Assembly (NCBI GenBank): GCA_927417275.1
Contig: CAKMJV010000008.1
Location: 104,547 to 168,546 of the forward strand
Length of the DNA stretch: 64,000 nt
Source: an uncultured Clostridia bacterium
GTDB lineage: Bacteria > Bacillota > Clostridia > Peptostreptococcales > Acidaminobacteraceae
Direction: 5' to 3'
Below, in pieces: positions 17,180 through 25,586 of the stretch (the first letter of the stretch is position 1; each line of letters opens with the position of its first letter). The notes under the pieces were generated by a model. The model was not told where the DNA came from. It ran no database searches and saw only the letters and a list, made by a program, of their open reading frames with translations. Position numbers and translations under genes: made by a program.

Positions 17180-18634
17180 ATGATGAACGTTTTAGAAATC
17201 GGATTAAAAGAAGATGGCACACGTGTGGGTCTTAGTAAAAACATGTTAAATCGTCACGGACTTATTTCAGGTGCTACAGGTACGGGTAAAACCGTTACGT
17301 TAAAACTTATGGTGGAGCAATTAAGTGCAAGTGGGATTCCAAGTTTTGTAGTGGATGTCAAAGGCGATTTAAATGGGTTTGAAAAACCAGGCGCATGGTC
17401 TGAAAAATTACAAAAGCGATTAGATGCAATCGGTTTAGCAGAAACGACATTTGGCAGCTTTCCTGTAAACTATTGGGATGTCTTTGGCAAGTGTGGTCTG
17501 CCTATGCGTTCGACCATATCCAATATGGGCCCTTTGTTGCTTTCGAAATTGTTAGGATTAAATGACACGCAGACATCGATTCTACACAGTGTTTTTCAAA
17601 TAGCAGACGACGAAGGACTGCTGTTGCTTGATATGAAAGATTTAAAGTCTCTGCTTATGTACGTGTATGAAAATAATACGACGTTTTCATCCGCATACGG
17701 ACTGATGAATAAAGCCTCACTAGGTGCAATCAACCGTCAATTGAACATGTTTGATCAACAAGACGCCGCAGTGTTCTTTGGCGAAGAAGCACTAGATTTA
17801 AATGATTTTGAAGGCGTTGTCGATTCATTTGGATTAATCAATCGACTAGATGCTTCAAAATTATTTAGACAACCCAAACTCTACGCTACGGTTTTGCTAT
17901 GGCTCCTATCTGAACTCTATGAACACTATGAGGAAGTCGGCGATGTGAACCAACCCAAAATGGTCTTTTTCTTTGATGAAGCGCATCTTATTTTTGATAA
18001 AATATCAGATGTTTTGTTGAGTCAGATTGAACAAGTGATTCGACTCATTCGCTCTAAAGGCATCGGCATTTATTTTATCACTCAAATGCCTAATGATTTG
18101 CCGGATTCTGTATTAAGCCAGTTGGGCAATCGTATACAACATGGCTTACGTGCGTATACTGCAAAGGAAATAAGTCAACTCAAGTTAGCTGTACAAGGCT
18201 ATCGAGCAAATCCCGCTTTAGATTTACAAAAGGTGTTTCTAGAGCTCGGGTTGGGCGAAGCAGTGGTTTCTTTTTTAGATGAAGAAGGCGTGCCAAGTGT
18301 ATCAGAACGCGTTTGGATTTTACCACCTAAAAGTCACATTGGGGCTGTGGTGCATGTGGAATATTTTAACAATCAACCACTTTATAAAAAGTATTATGAA
18401 GCGGTAGACAGAGAGTCTGCTTATGAAATTCTCGCAAAACAAACGGTGAATATAAATGCGGAAATACCTGAAGCCAAATCTGTTTCTAAACCAGTTTCAA
18501 AGGCGGCAGGTAAACCAGGTAGAAAGCCAGATGATTTTTTAACCAAAATAACAAAATCATTTGTTAACAGTTTAAGTCGAACGGTGGGCAGCTCATTAGC
18601 AAGAGGGTTATTAGGAACGCTTAAAAAGTTGTAA
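17180..18634 (+). CDS. HerA-like ATPase (DUF853 / YjgR family)
   Basis: This 484-residue P-loop ATPase of the HerA/FtsK clade has Walker A GATGTGKT at residues 31-38, VVDVKGDLNGF shortly after, Walker B FFFDEAHLIF near 268, and an arginine-rich QLGNRIQHGLRAYT region. The family is widespread but its cellular role is poorly known; HerA relatives translocate DNA, while YjgR-like members are not proven to. The C-terminal 60 residues are a low-complexity, Lys/Ser-rich tail (SKPVSKAAGKPGRKP). It starts 25 bases after the transporter; ATG 17180 or 17183 are both possible after AGGAG. A terminator follows at 18633. Confidence 0.82.
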   Translation: MMNVLEIGLKEDGTRVGLSKNMLNRHGLISGATGTGKTVTLKLMVEQLSASGIPSFVVDVKGDLNGFEKPGAWSEKLQKRLDAIGLAETTFGSFPVNYWDVFGKCGLPMRSTISNMGPLLLSKLLGLNDTQTSILHSVFQIADDEGLLLLDMKDLKSLLMYVYENNTTFSSAYGLMNKASLGAINRQLNMFDQQDAAVFFGEEALDLNDFEGVVDSFGLINRLDASKLFRQPKLYATVLLWLLSELYEHYEEVGDVNQPKMVFFFDEAHLIFDKISDVLLSQIEQVIRLIRSKGIGIYFITQMPNDLPDSVLSQLGNRIQHGLRAYTAKEISQLKLAVQGYRANPALDLQKVFLELGLGEAVVSFLDEEGVPSVSERVWILPPKSHIGAVVHVEYFNNQPLYKKYYEAVDRESAYEILAKQTVNINAEIPEAKSVSKPVSKAAGKPGRKPDDFLTKITKSFVNSLSRTVGSSLARGLLGTLKKL

Positions 18635-18658
18635 AACCACAACAAATAGTGGTTTTTT
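18633..18658 (+). terminator. terminator after the HerA-like gene
   Basis: AAAACCAC pairs with GTGGTTTT around AACAAATA, ending in T residues; the stem begins at the stop codon. Confidence 0.85.
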
Positions 18659-18799
18659 AGGCCAATTATCAAAAAAAAGGACAATATCTAGTCATTCATG
18701 TTAAAAAAAGTTGCAATTTCTTCACAAATGGCATAAAGTAAAGCATATATAGTGTCGAAATATATATAGACATCAAAAATTATACTATATGGTGGGGAA

Positions 18800-19885
18800 A
18801 TGCAAAAACATTTTATAGGTGGGGTGATTCCTGGTTCTATTATTGCGCAAGATGTATACGGTAACGATGGCGTACTGCTCATAAAAAAGGGGAGTATGTT
18901 TCGTGAGCAGTATATTCCGCGATTTATTGATGCAGGCGTTCAGGAAATATTCGTAGAAGATAATGGCACGATGACACCACAAACGATTAACACCATAAGA
19001 AAGTCTTTAAATATTCAAGATGTGATTCATGAAAAAACGAGAACACATGCTCAAAACCAGATTAAAAAAACGATGATGAAGTTTAAATCTGTGAGCAATA
19101 GTGACGTCCAAAGAATTGGAAAAATCGTTGAAGACATGATCGAACAAATCTTGGATAAAAAAGATTTTGTTTTTGCGCTTACACAGTTGCGATCGGTGGA
19201 CGATTACACATACCAACATTCGGTTAATGTCGGCGTGTTGTCATTAATAATAGGCATAGATTTATCATTAACAAAAGAGGAACTAAAAAATCTTGGCATG
19301 GGTGCTATTCTTCACGACATTGGTAAAATAATGATTCCAGAAGAAATCATAAAGAAACCTTCAAAATTAACTTTAGAAGAGTTTGCAGAAGTTAAAAAAC
19401 ATACAGAGTATGGTTACGAAATCTTGGTTCAAACGGATATAGAAGAAGAAGCCGCCCGAATTGCATTGCATCATCATGAAAAATATGATGGTACGGGCTA
19501 TTGCAGAGGACTTAGAAATACAAAAATTCCGCTATTCGCAAGGATTGTTGCGGTTGCAGATGTCTATGATGCCATGTCCAATGACCGTGTTTACCAAAAG
19601 CGGTTTATGCCAGATAAGGTCTTTAGAGAAATAACGCATCTCGGCGACAAACATTTTGATACGGAAATTATGGAGACCTTTGCACGGCATATAAATATTT
19701 TTCCTACAGGAACGGGTGTCATACTCAATTCTGGCCATCGGGGTATCGTACTATATCAAAACAAACTATATCCTGAAAGTCCTATAGTACGCGTCTTTCT
19801 TCCGAAGGAACAACGTGCTAAAAGACTGTATTTTGATTTGGATTTATCTGTTAATACAAAATGGAGCATCAAAGAAACATTCTAG
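18800..19885 (+). CDS. HD-GYP domain protein, probable cyclic di-GMP phosphodiesterase
   Basis: This 361-residue protein should hydrolyse cyclic di-GMP. The catalytic domain spans about 125-300: H140 (YQHSVNV), HD at 172-173 (LHDIGK), the HHE-x2-D-G-x-G-Y box at 225-234, and VADVYDAMSNDR. The motif that names the family reads GYC (233-235) instead of GYP, a single substitution. The N-terminal 1-60 is a DUF3391-like region. It is preceded by GGTGGGG before ATG 18800. A SigD-like sequence lies at 18734-18761 (TAAA, 16 bases, GTCGAAAT), hinting at motility-linked expression. Its end overlaps nothing functional; the next gene starts 23 bases later. Confidence 0.88.
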   Translation: MQKHFIGGVIPGSIIAQDVYGNDGVLLIKKGSMFREQYIPRFIDAGVQEIFVEDNGTMTPQTINTIRKSLNIQDVIHEKTRTHAQNQIKKTMMKFKSVSNSDVQRIGKIVEDMIEQILDKKDFVFALTQLRSVDDYTYQHSVNVGVLSLIIGIDLSLTKEELKNLGMGAILHDIGKIMIPEEIIKKPSKLTLEEFAEVKKHTEYGYEILVQTDIEEEAARIALHHHEKYDGTGYCRGLRNTKIPLFARIVAVADVYDAMSNDRVYQKRFMPDKVFREITHLGDKHFDTEIMETFARHINIFPTGTGVILNSGHRGIVLYQNKLYPESPIVRVFLPKEQRAKRLYFDLDLSVNTKWSIKETF

Positions 19886-19908
19886 AAAAAGAGGCCATAG
19901 GAGGGTTT

Positions 19909-20691
19909 ATGTGGGAACGTTCTGATTTGAAACAACAAGCCAAACAGTTTTTATCAAAAAATTATTTGAAGGCATTTGTGGTCAGTATCGTCATATTCGT
20001 CGTAACGAATGGCGTGGCACGAGGTAATAATAATAAAGCAACGGTTAATTATAGCATGGACAACTTTTTCTCAACTTTTGATTTGCATGAGTTCGTTTGG
20101 ATTTTCTTTGGCGTGACTTTAATGGCATTTCTTGTGATCGCAGTGGTTTTTATCTTTTTACGCGTCGTGTTGGGATATGCACTAATAGTAGGCGCTAGAC
20201 GATTTTACATAGATGGGACCAATGGTTCCGTAGGTTTAGATCGGCTAAAGTTTTCATTTGAAAAGGATCGCTTTTTCCCCATTGCGAAAGCGATGTTTTA
20301 CAGGGATGTTATAAATTTCTTGTACTTTTTACTGCTAATTATTCCAGGAATCATAAAAGCGTATGCATTTTCGATGGTCCCTTATATACTTGCCGATAAT
20401 CCAAATATCGGGACGAAGCGTGCGGTAGAATTAAGTACGCAAATGACAGAAGGACACAAGTTTAATATTTTTATCCTCGACTTATCTTTTATTGGATGGT
20501 ATATATTGGCAACATTTTTTTGGGCATTGGGCATCCACTTCTTAAATCCATATATCGATGCGACAAAAGCGCAACTCTATTTGGTTTTACGTGATGAGTC
20601 TTTTAAGAAAAACTTCACCACACCACATGAACTCGGTGTCGATGTATCCGTAGAACAGTCAGAAGATAACTGGTATCATTATGAGTCTTAA
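19909..20691 (+). CDS. DUF975 family membrane protein
   Basis: This 260-residue integral membrane protein belongs by sequence style to DUF975: an N-terminal WERSDLKQQAKQFLSKNY amphipathic stretch, then several transmembrane segments (about 25-42, 60-90, 125-150, 185-215), with the conserved AVELSTQMTEGHKFNIF segment between them. The function of the family is not known; a role in membrane homeostasis has been suggested only by inference. I start at ATG 19909, behind GGAGGG, because the longer frame would overlap the HD-GYP gene. The following 191-bp repeat element supplies a terminator-like hairpin. Confidence 0.8.
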   Translation: MWERSDLKQQAKQFLSKNYLKAFVVSIVIFVVTNGVARGNNNKATVNYSMDNFFSTFDLHEFVWIFFGVTLMAFLVIAVVFIFLRVVLGYALIVGARRFYIDGTNGSVGLDRLKFSFEKDRFFPIAKAMFYRDVINFLYFLLLIIPGIIKAYAFSMVPYILADNPNIGTKRAVELSTQMTEGHKFNIFILDLSFIGWYILATFFWALGIHFLNPYIDATKAQLYLVLRDESFKKNFTTPHELGVDVSVEQSEDNWYHYES

Positions 20692-20701
20692 TAAATGAAT
20701 C

Positions 20702-20892
20702 TAACGCATCTTATGATGCGTCAGCTTGACGACAAACGCCGATAACTGCGTCAACTTCAAAGTTCAGCCTTCTTACGTATGTTTGAATACGCTGCGCATG
20801 CAGAATTTTTCATTTCCTTGTTCTCGACGTTTCTCGACAAGCTCACAGACTGTAGACTTTGTCTACAGTCTGACGCATCTTATGATGCGTTA
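20702..20892. repeat. 191-bp inverted-repeat element (MITE-like or structured RNA)
   Basis: The ends are 23-bp inverted copies of each other, differing at two central bases, and each end folds on itself as ACGCATC-TTAT-GATGCGT (20704-20721 and 20873-20890). Inside are GCGTCAGCTTGACG / GCGTCAACTTCAAAG, a CTCGACGTTTCTCGAC direct repeat and a perfect 10-bp hairpin GACTGTAGAC-TTT-GTCTACAGTC at 20848-20870. No reading frame is convincing. The right end is followed by TATTTTTTT and can terminate transcription from the DUF975 gene. Confidence 0.7.
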
Positions 20893-20899
20893 TTTTTTT
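20872..20899 (+). terminator. terminator formed by right end of the repeat element
   Basis: ACGCATC-TTAT-GATGCGT followed by TATTTTTTT gives a stem with a T tract just before the histidine phosphatase gene. Confidence 0.6.
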
Positions 20900-20915
20900 A
20901 GTATGGGAGAAGGAC

Positions 20916-21512
20916 ATGTTAAATATTTATGTGATTCGTCACGGACAAACACAATGGAACAGAGAAAGAAGATTTCAGGGATGGCTCGATTCCCCGCTGA
21001 CAGAAGAAGGCATCACACGTGTTCTCGCATTAAAAGAGGAACTCAGTAACGTTTGTTTTGATGCAGTTTGGGTTTCCACAAGCCCTAGAGCCATAAAAAC
21101 AGCACAACTCATCGTGGGAGAAGCGCATCCTAATTTTAATTTAGACACGCGTTTGATGGAAATGCGGCTAGGGGCATGGCAAGGGAAGACGCATGATGAA
21201 GTAGAAAAAGCATATCCCGAGGCAATACGAGCCTTTTATGAAACACCTGAGTCCTTTGAACTGGAAGATTCTGAAACCTATCAACAGATATACGATCGCA
21301 CGGGATCTTTTGTTCGAGATCTTGTGAAGGATTATAACCGAGAAAACGAGATTTCAAATGTATTAATCGTCACGCATGGCCTAACTTTGATGATGCTTAA
21401 ATTATATTTTAAAGGGAAGCACATAGACGCGATTGTACAGGAAAGCGTTTCACCAAACGGGGTCATACATCACTTTTTTTACGATGATAAACTTTTTGTT
21501 CAAAACACTTAA
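20916..21512 (+). CDS. histidine phosphatase (phosphoglycerate mutase family)
   Basis: This 198-residue protein has the catalytic RHG triad at residues 8-10 (YVIRHGQTQWNRE), the following FQGWLDSPLTEEG segment, an E-containing RLMEMRLGAWQGKTH motif near 85, and the second histidine in VTHGLTL near 151. Members dephosphorylate many small substrates; candidates include fructose bisphosphates, alpha-ribazole phosphate or phosphoglycerate. There is no cobalamin context here, so a cobC role is not supported. GGGAGAAGG precedes ATG 20916. It stands alone after the inverted-repeat element. Confidence 0.85.
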   Translation: MLNIYVIRHGQTQWNRERRFQGWLDSPLTEEGITRVLALKEELSNVCFDAVWVSTSPRAIKTAQLIVGEAHPNFNLDTRLMEMRLGAWQGKTHDEVEKAYPEAIRAFYETPESFELEDSETYQQIYDRTGSFVRDLVKDYNRENEISNVLIVTHGLTLMMLKLYFKGKHIDAIVQESVSPNGVIHHFFYDDKLFVQNT

Positions 21513-21551
21513 TTTTGAAAAGTTTATTTTCAATTTAATAATTTTTATCCA

Positions 21552-21581
21552 TTGCTACATCTAGCATGGTCTTGATATACT
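21552..21581 (+). promoter_or_regulatory. promoter of the aminotransferase gene
   Basis: TTGCTA at 21552-21557 and TATACT at 21576-21581, spaced 18 bases, about 36 bases before the start codon. Confidence 0.6.
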
Positions 21582-21617
21582 AAGGATGTTGATTATTCAT
21601 TTATTTGGAGGTTGGTT

Positions 21618-22808
21618 ATGAAACCATTATCAGTAAAAAACATGGGCATAGAAGAGTCGATGACTTTGGCGATTACAGCCAAAGCAAAACAGTTAAAAGA
21701 AAGCGGCGTTAACATCGTTAGTTTTGGTGCAGGAGAACCTGATTTTAACACACCGAAAACGATTAGAGACTGTGCAATCGCAAGAATAGAAAAAGGCGGC
21801 ATCGGTTATACGGAAGCCTCAGGATTACTAGAATTAAAAAAAGCGGTATGTAACAAACTTAAAACTGACAATGGCTTAAATTATACCACCAAGCAAATCG
21901 TCGTATCTTCAGGTGCAAAGCACAGTTTGTTTAATGCGCTACAAGCGATTTGTAATCCAGGCGATGAAGTTATAATCCCTTCACCATATTGGGTAAGCTA
22001 TTATGAACTGACAAAAATGGCGGATGCAGAGCCGATTTTAGTTCAAGCAGAGGCCTCTAACTTATTTAAAGTGACTGCTGAACAACTCGAAAAGGCAGTT
22101 ACGCCCAAGACAAAGGCCCTCCTTATTAACTCGCCGAATAATCCAACAGGAGCGGTATACAGCAAAGAAGAACTGATGGCCATCGGTGAGTTGGCAAATA
22201 AACATGACCTATATATCATTTCCGATGAAATTTATGAAAAATTAATCTATGGTGAAACACATATTAGTATTGCTTCCTTGTCAGATGCACTTTATGAAAG
22301 AACCATCGTGGTTAATGGTTTAAGTAAAGCGTATGCGATGACAGGATGGCGCATCGGTTATACAGCAAGCTCTGAAACCATCGCTAAAATCATGAGTAAT
22401 ATTCAATCTCACGCCACATCAAATCCAAATACCATCGCGCAATATGCGGGGATAGAAGCATTAAATGGCGATCAAACAGCCATCGAAGACATGCGTCTAG
22501 CCTTTGAAGCGAGAAAAGACTACATGGTTAAAACGCTGCATGCGATGCCTCAAATCAGTTGTGTAGAACCCAAAGGTGCATTTTATGTCATGGTTGATGT
22601 ATCTGCGTTTTTCGGTAAGACCATAGAAGGTGTTGAAGTTAAAGGTTCAATGGAAGTTGCTGCATTGTTAATTGATTATGCAAACATCGCAGTGATCCCT
22701 GGCATCGCTTTTGGGGTGGACGACTATATACGTTTGTCATATGCCACAAGCATGGAAAATATAGAAGAAGGATTAAGTCGCCTTAATAAATTTTGTGAAA
22801 CGTACTAA
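21618..22808 (+). CDS. pyridoxal phosphate aminotransferase, aspartate aminotransferase type
   Basis: This 396-residue class I aminotransferase most resembles the subgroup Ib aspartate aminotransferases of Gram-positives. Seen are SFGAGEPDFNTP (35-46), SPNNPTGAVYS (172-182), D203 and Y206 in SDEIYEKL, the PLP lysine K237 in SKAYAMTGWRIGY, and the substrate-carboxylate arginine near the end (DDYIRLSYA). It would transfer amino groups between aspartate and 2-oxoglutarate. I start at ATG 21618 with GGAGGT at 21607-21612. It precedes a nitrogen-type sensor pair, from which it is separated by a terminator. Confidence 0.9.
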   Translation: MKPLSVKNMGIEESMTLAITAKAKQLKESGVNIVSFGAGEPDFNTPKTIRDCAIARIEKGGIGYTEASGLLELKKAVCNKLKTDNGLNYTTKQIVVSSGAKHSLFNALQAICNPGDEVIIPSPYWVSYYELTKMADAEPILVQAEASNLFKVTAEQLEKAVTPKTKALLINSPNNPTGAVYSKEELMAIGELANKHDLYIISDEIYEKLIYGETHISIASLSDALYERTIVVNGLSKAYAMTGWRIGYTASSETIAKIMSNIQSHATSNPNTIAQYAGIEALNGDQTAIEDMRLAFEARKDYMVKTLHAMPQISCVEPKGAFYVMVDVSAFFGKTIEGVEVKGSMEVAALLIDYANIAVIPGIAFGVDDYIRLSYATSMENIEEGLSRLNKFCETY

Positions 22809-22845
22809 AGCATTTATCGGGATTAAAAATTAAAGGTTTACCAAC

Positions 22846-22886
22846 AGATGCCAGTGTTTGCTACTATTCACTGTGCATCTTTTTTT
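22846..22886 (+). terminator. terminator after the aminotransferase
   Basis: AGATGC and CAGTG pair with CACTG and GCATCT, then a run of T. The T run overlaps the -35 region of the next promoter. Confidence 0.8.
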
Positions 22887-22914
22887 GTTATCCATTTGCT
22901 AATTGTGATATAAT
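22885..22914 (+). promoter_or_regulatory. promoter of the sensor kinase-regulator operon
   Basis: TTGTTA at 22885-22890, 18-base spacer, perfect TATAAT at 22909-22914. Confidence 0.7.
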
Positions 22915-22950
22915 AAAAAGAGTTAAGCCAGTCCCTATTTGGAGGAGAAA

Positions 22951-24216
22951 ATGCATCGTCAGAATTTTGAAAAAATAGTCTTAGTCTCTGTATTTACAAC
23001 TTTTATGGGGCAAATATATCTTTCACCGTTTGGTTCAACATTTAGATTTACGTTTGCAGTCGTTGTCCTTAACTTGCTCCTTTTAACCTTTCAAGAAGTT
23101 AAAATCGTACCGACTATAAATACGGTGGGATTAATGATGTTTGTCGTTAGAAGCGTGGTTTTTATTTCCAGTGGTATGGGGACATTGCCTGAAGCTTTTA
23201 TGACCTACTATCCGATCTTGTTTTTTTATGCGTTTTATAGTCTGTTCTTTTCACTACTGGATGTAAAAAGTCTCGTTAAAGCACCGCTTGCACTATTTTT
23301 AGCCATTTGGATTTGCGACAGCATTCCAAACATTATTGAAGTGGTCATTCGACAAGAGTGGAAAAATGCAAATTTTGAAGAGGTTATTTATACTGTAATT
23401 CTAATCGGCCTCATAAGAACTTTTATGACCACGGTGCTTTATTATATTTCAAGGCGCATCTATGCACATACAAAAGAGCGTGAAAACCATCAAGTGTTTG
23501 TAGACCGCATTTTGCTACTATCAAATTTAAAAACAGAGCTGTTTTTCTTAAGAAAATCAAAGCACGATATAGAAGAAGCCATGAGACGCAGTTTTATCAT
23601 CTATGAAAAAATGGAACAGTCAGAATTAAAAGCGTCTATTTTAGCAGTAACAAAAGACATACACGAGATTAAAAAAGATTACTCTCGGGTGATTTCTGGT
23701 TTAGAGAAAAGCGTTAAAGAGTCGCCGATCTATCAGATGAGCTTTAAAGAAATCGCCGAAATCGTGGTAGAAGCAAATAAAAAGTTGGCGGATGCCAAGC
23801 AAATCAAAGTGTATTTTCAATCCAGTGTAGGCATGGATTTTAAAACGGAAGAGTATCTAGCGGTGATTTCCATACTGAATAACATCGTTACAAATGCCAT
23901 AGAGGCATTTAAGATTGAAGGCACAGTTTCTATCAGAGAATGGGTGAAAGAACATCAAATCATCATCGAAGTGTCAAATGATGGCGACGGCATCGATAAA
24001 TTAGATTTACCACTTATTTTTGAAGCGGGATTTTCTACTAAATTTAATGAAAATAACGGCATTATGGCATCTGGTATCGGATTAACACATGTAAAACATT
24101 TGGTGGAGGATTTTCTTGAAGGAGAGATCGTAGCAGATTCGCTCGAAGGGCAACTGACTCGATTTACCATAACGGTGCCTTATGACCGATTGGCCTTTCA
24201 AAATACAAACGATTAG
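22951..24216 (+). CDS. glnK: sensor histidine kinase, GlnK-like
   Basis: This 421-residue membrane kinase has about six transmembrane segments in residues 8-165, a coiled linker, a phosphoacceptor region KDIHEIKKDY with H238, and an ATPase domain with N box NNIVTNAIEAF (310-320), DGDGI (344-348) and SGIGLTH (374-380). The DIHEIKKDY box and the partner regulator of the YcbB type match the Bacillus GlnK/GlnL glutamine-sensing pair. GGAGGAG precedes ATG 22951. No glutaminase or glutamine transporter gene is adjacent, so the signal and targets here are inferred only from the family. Confidence 0.82.
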   Translation: MHRQNFEKIVLVSVFTTFMGQIYLSPFGSTFRFTFAVVVLNLLLLTFQEVKIVPTINTVGLMMFVVRSVVFISSGMGTLPEAFMTYYPILFFYAFYSLFFSLLDVKSLVKAPLALFLAIWICDSIPNIIEVVIRQEWKNANFEEVIYTVILIGLIRTFMTTVLYYISRRIYAHTKERENHQVFVDRILLLSNLKTELFFLRKSKHDIEEAMRRSFIIYEKMEQSELKASILAVTKDIHEIKKDYSRVISGLEKSVKESPIYQMSFKEIAEIVVEANKKLADAKQIKVYFQSSVGMDFKTEEYLAVISILNNIVTNAIEAFKIEGTVSIREWVKEHQIIIEVSNDGDGIDKLDLPLIFEAGFSTKFNENNGIMASGIGLTHVKHLVEDFLEGEIVADSLEGQLTRFTITVPYDRLAFQNTND

Positions 24217-24229
24217 AGGTGGAGGTCAT

Positions 24230-25123
24230 ATGAATTATAATTTCTATTTAGTAGATGATGATGTCAGTGTTTTAAGCATACTCAGTAAGATAATCGTCAA
24301 TAATAATTTAGGTGACGTTATCGGTAAATCCACAGATGGAGAAACGGCATTATTTGAGATTCATGGCATCAAACCCGATATCGTTTTGGTGGATTTACTC
24401 TTACCAAAGAAAGATGGCATCTCCCTCGTAACTGAAATTAAAATGGTGTATCCGGAACTGCCATGTATCATGATCAGCGAAGTCTATGCGAAGGAAATGG
24501 TATCTAAAGCCTATAATAATGGCGTGGAGTTCTTTGTTAATAAACCCATAAATGTCATCGAAGTAATCAATGTCATTAAGCGCGTCGATGAAAAGATTAA
24601 GATGAAACGCGTGATCGATTCTTTCCAAACCGCCATCCAAAGCATAAAGACTTTGAGCGGTGAGATAACTTCGATGGATACCTATAAAGACAGTTACGTA
24701 GATGAAGCGAGACATATATTTAGCCACCTAGGCATTTTAAGCGACGCGGGTACAAAAGATTTAACGCTTATGATTGCTTTTATCTTCGACCAAAATTCTT
24801 CTGAAAAACATGAAATATTCGACCATAAATTGTCGGATTTATACGAATATGTTTCCATGAAATACGAGAAAGAAAAAGGGGAGTTGGTGAGTTCAAAAGC
24901 CATCGAACAGCGCATTAGGCGAGCGATTACGCAAGCACTGAGAAACATCGCTGAAATGGGCCTTCATGATTATGAACACATCGCTTTTGAACGGTATGCA
25001 TCCACCCTTTTCGACCTCAGTGAAGTGCGAAAAGAGATGGACTTTATCAAACGATTAAGTAAAAAAAGCGGAAAAATTAGCATAAAAAAGTTTTTGACTG
25101 GATTGATAGAGGAATTGAAATAA
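24230..25123 (+). CDS. glnL: response regulator with YcbB (GlnL-type) output domain
   Basis: This 297-residue protein has a receiver domain (1-120) with acidic pocket D9-D11, phosphorylation site D55 (VLVDLLLP) and the conserved lysine in VNKPINV, followed by a YcbB-type DNA-binding domain (about 160-290) recognisable by SHLGILSDAGTKDL, the RIRRAITQALRNIAEMG segment and FERYASTLF. Such regulators control glutamine use genes in bacilli. It begins 13 bases after the kinase with GGAGGT before ATG 24230, so both are one operon. Confidence 0.85.
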   Translation: MNYNFYLVDDDVSVLSILSKIIVNNNLGDVIGKSTDGETALFEIHGIKPDIVLVDLLLPKKDGISLVTEIKMVYPELPCIMISEVYAKEMVSKAYNNGVEFFVNKPINVIEVINVIKRVDEKIKMKRVIDSFQTAIQSIKTLSGEITSMDTYKDSYVDEARHIFSHLGILSDAGTKDLTLMIAFIFDQNSSEKHEIFDHKLSDLYEYVSMKYEKEKGELVSSKAIEQRIRRAITQALRNIAEMGLHDYEHIAFERYASTLFDLSEVRKEMDFIKRLSKKSGKISIKKFLTGLIEELK

Positions 25124-25169
25124 TTTTCTTCATAAATAATTCTCCTTATTTTGAAAAGAGGTAATGAAA

Positions 25170-25373
25170 ATGAAAGTGAAAAGTGTTCTTATTGCAATTG
25201 TTGCGTATCTTCTTATCAATCAATTAATGACAGCTATACACAAGCTTGGAATTAATAACTTGAACAACACTGGTGTGGTAGTAACAATTTATTTTCTTTC
25301 ACTTTGTCTATCAATCGTATCCATAATTATACTTGGAAAGCTATTCGTTAAAAAAGATAATTGTGAAAAATAA
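25170..25373 (+). CDS. small two-helix membrane protein, unknown
   Basis: A 67-residue protein (69 if ATG 25164 is used) with two hydrophobic segments, about residues 4-22 and 33-57, and a charged C-terminus. GAGGT at 25158-25162 is best spaced for ATG 25170. I do not recognise the family. It follows the two-component pair by 46 bases with no terminator between, so it may be co-transcribed; a strong terminator lies 90 bases downstream. The function is unknown. Confidence 0.6.
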   Translation: MKVKSVLIAIVAYLLINQLMTAIHKLGINNLNNTGVVVTIYFLSLCLSIVSIIILGKLFVKKDNCEK

Positions 25374-25462
25374 CAATCGCAAGTTAAATGTTGCATAATT
25401 TTTTTGAATTTGCTTTTCTCATTTGATTTTATAATTCAAGGATTAAATCTATCCAAGGAAGC

Positions 25463-25492
25463 AAAAAAAGCGTTATATAGACGCTTTTTTTT
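25463..25492 (+). terminator. terminator upstream of miaB
   Basis: AAAAAAAGCGT and ACGCTTTTTTTT form the stem with a TATATAG loop. The preceding 90 bases hold no gene. Confidence 0.88.
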
Positions 25493-25550
25493 ATTTCAAT
25501 AATTAAGATACTTCATTTAGCTCAAACCTTACAAAAAAAAGAAAATCTGA

Positions 25551-25556
25551 TATAAT
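25551..25556 (+). promoter_or_regulatory. -10 element of the miaB-mutSL promoter
   Basis: A perfect TATAAT with TGA just before it; the -35 region (CTTACA near 25528) is weak. The sequence GATATAATAAAAAG is shared with the glnK promoter. Confidence 0.5.
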
Positions 25557-25586
25557 AAAAAGGATACAATTTTAGGAGGAAATGAA

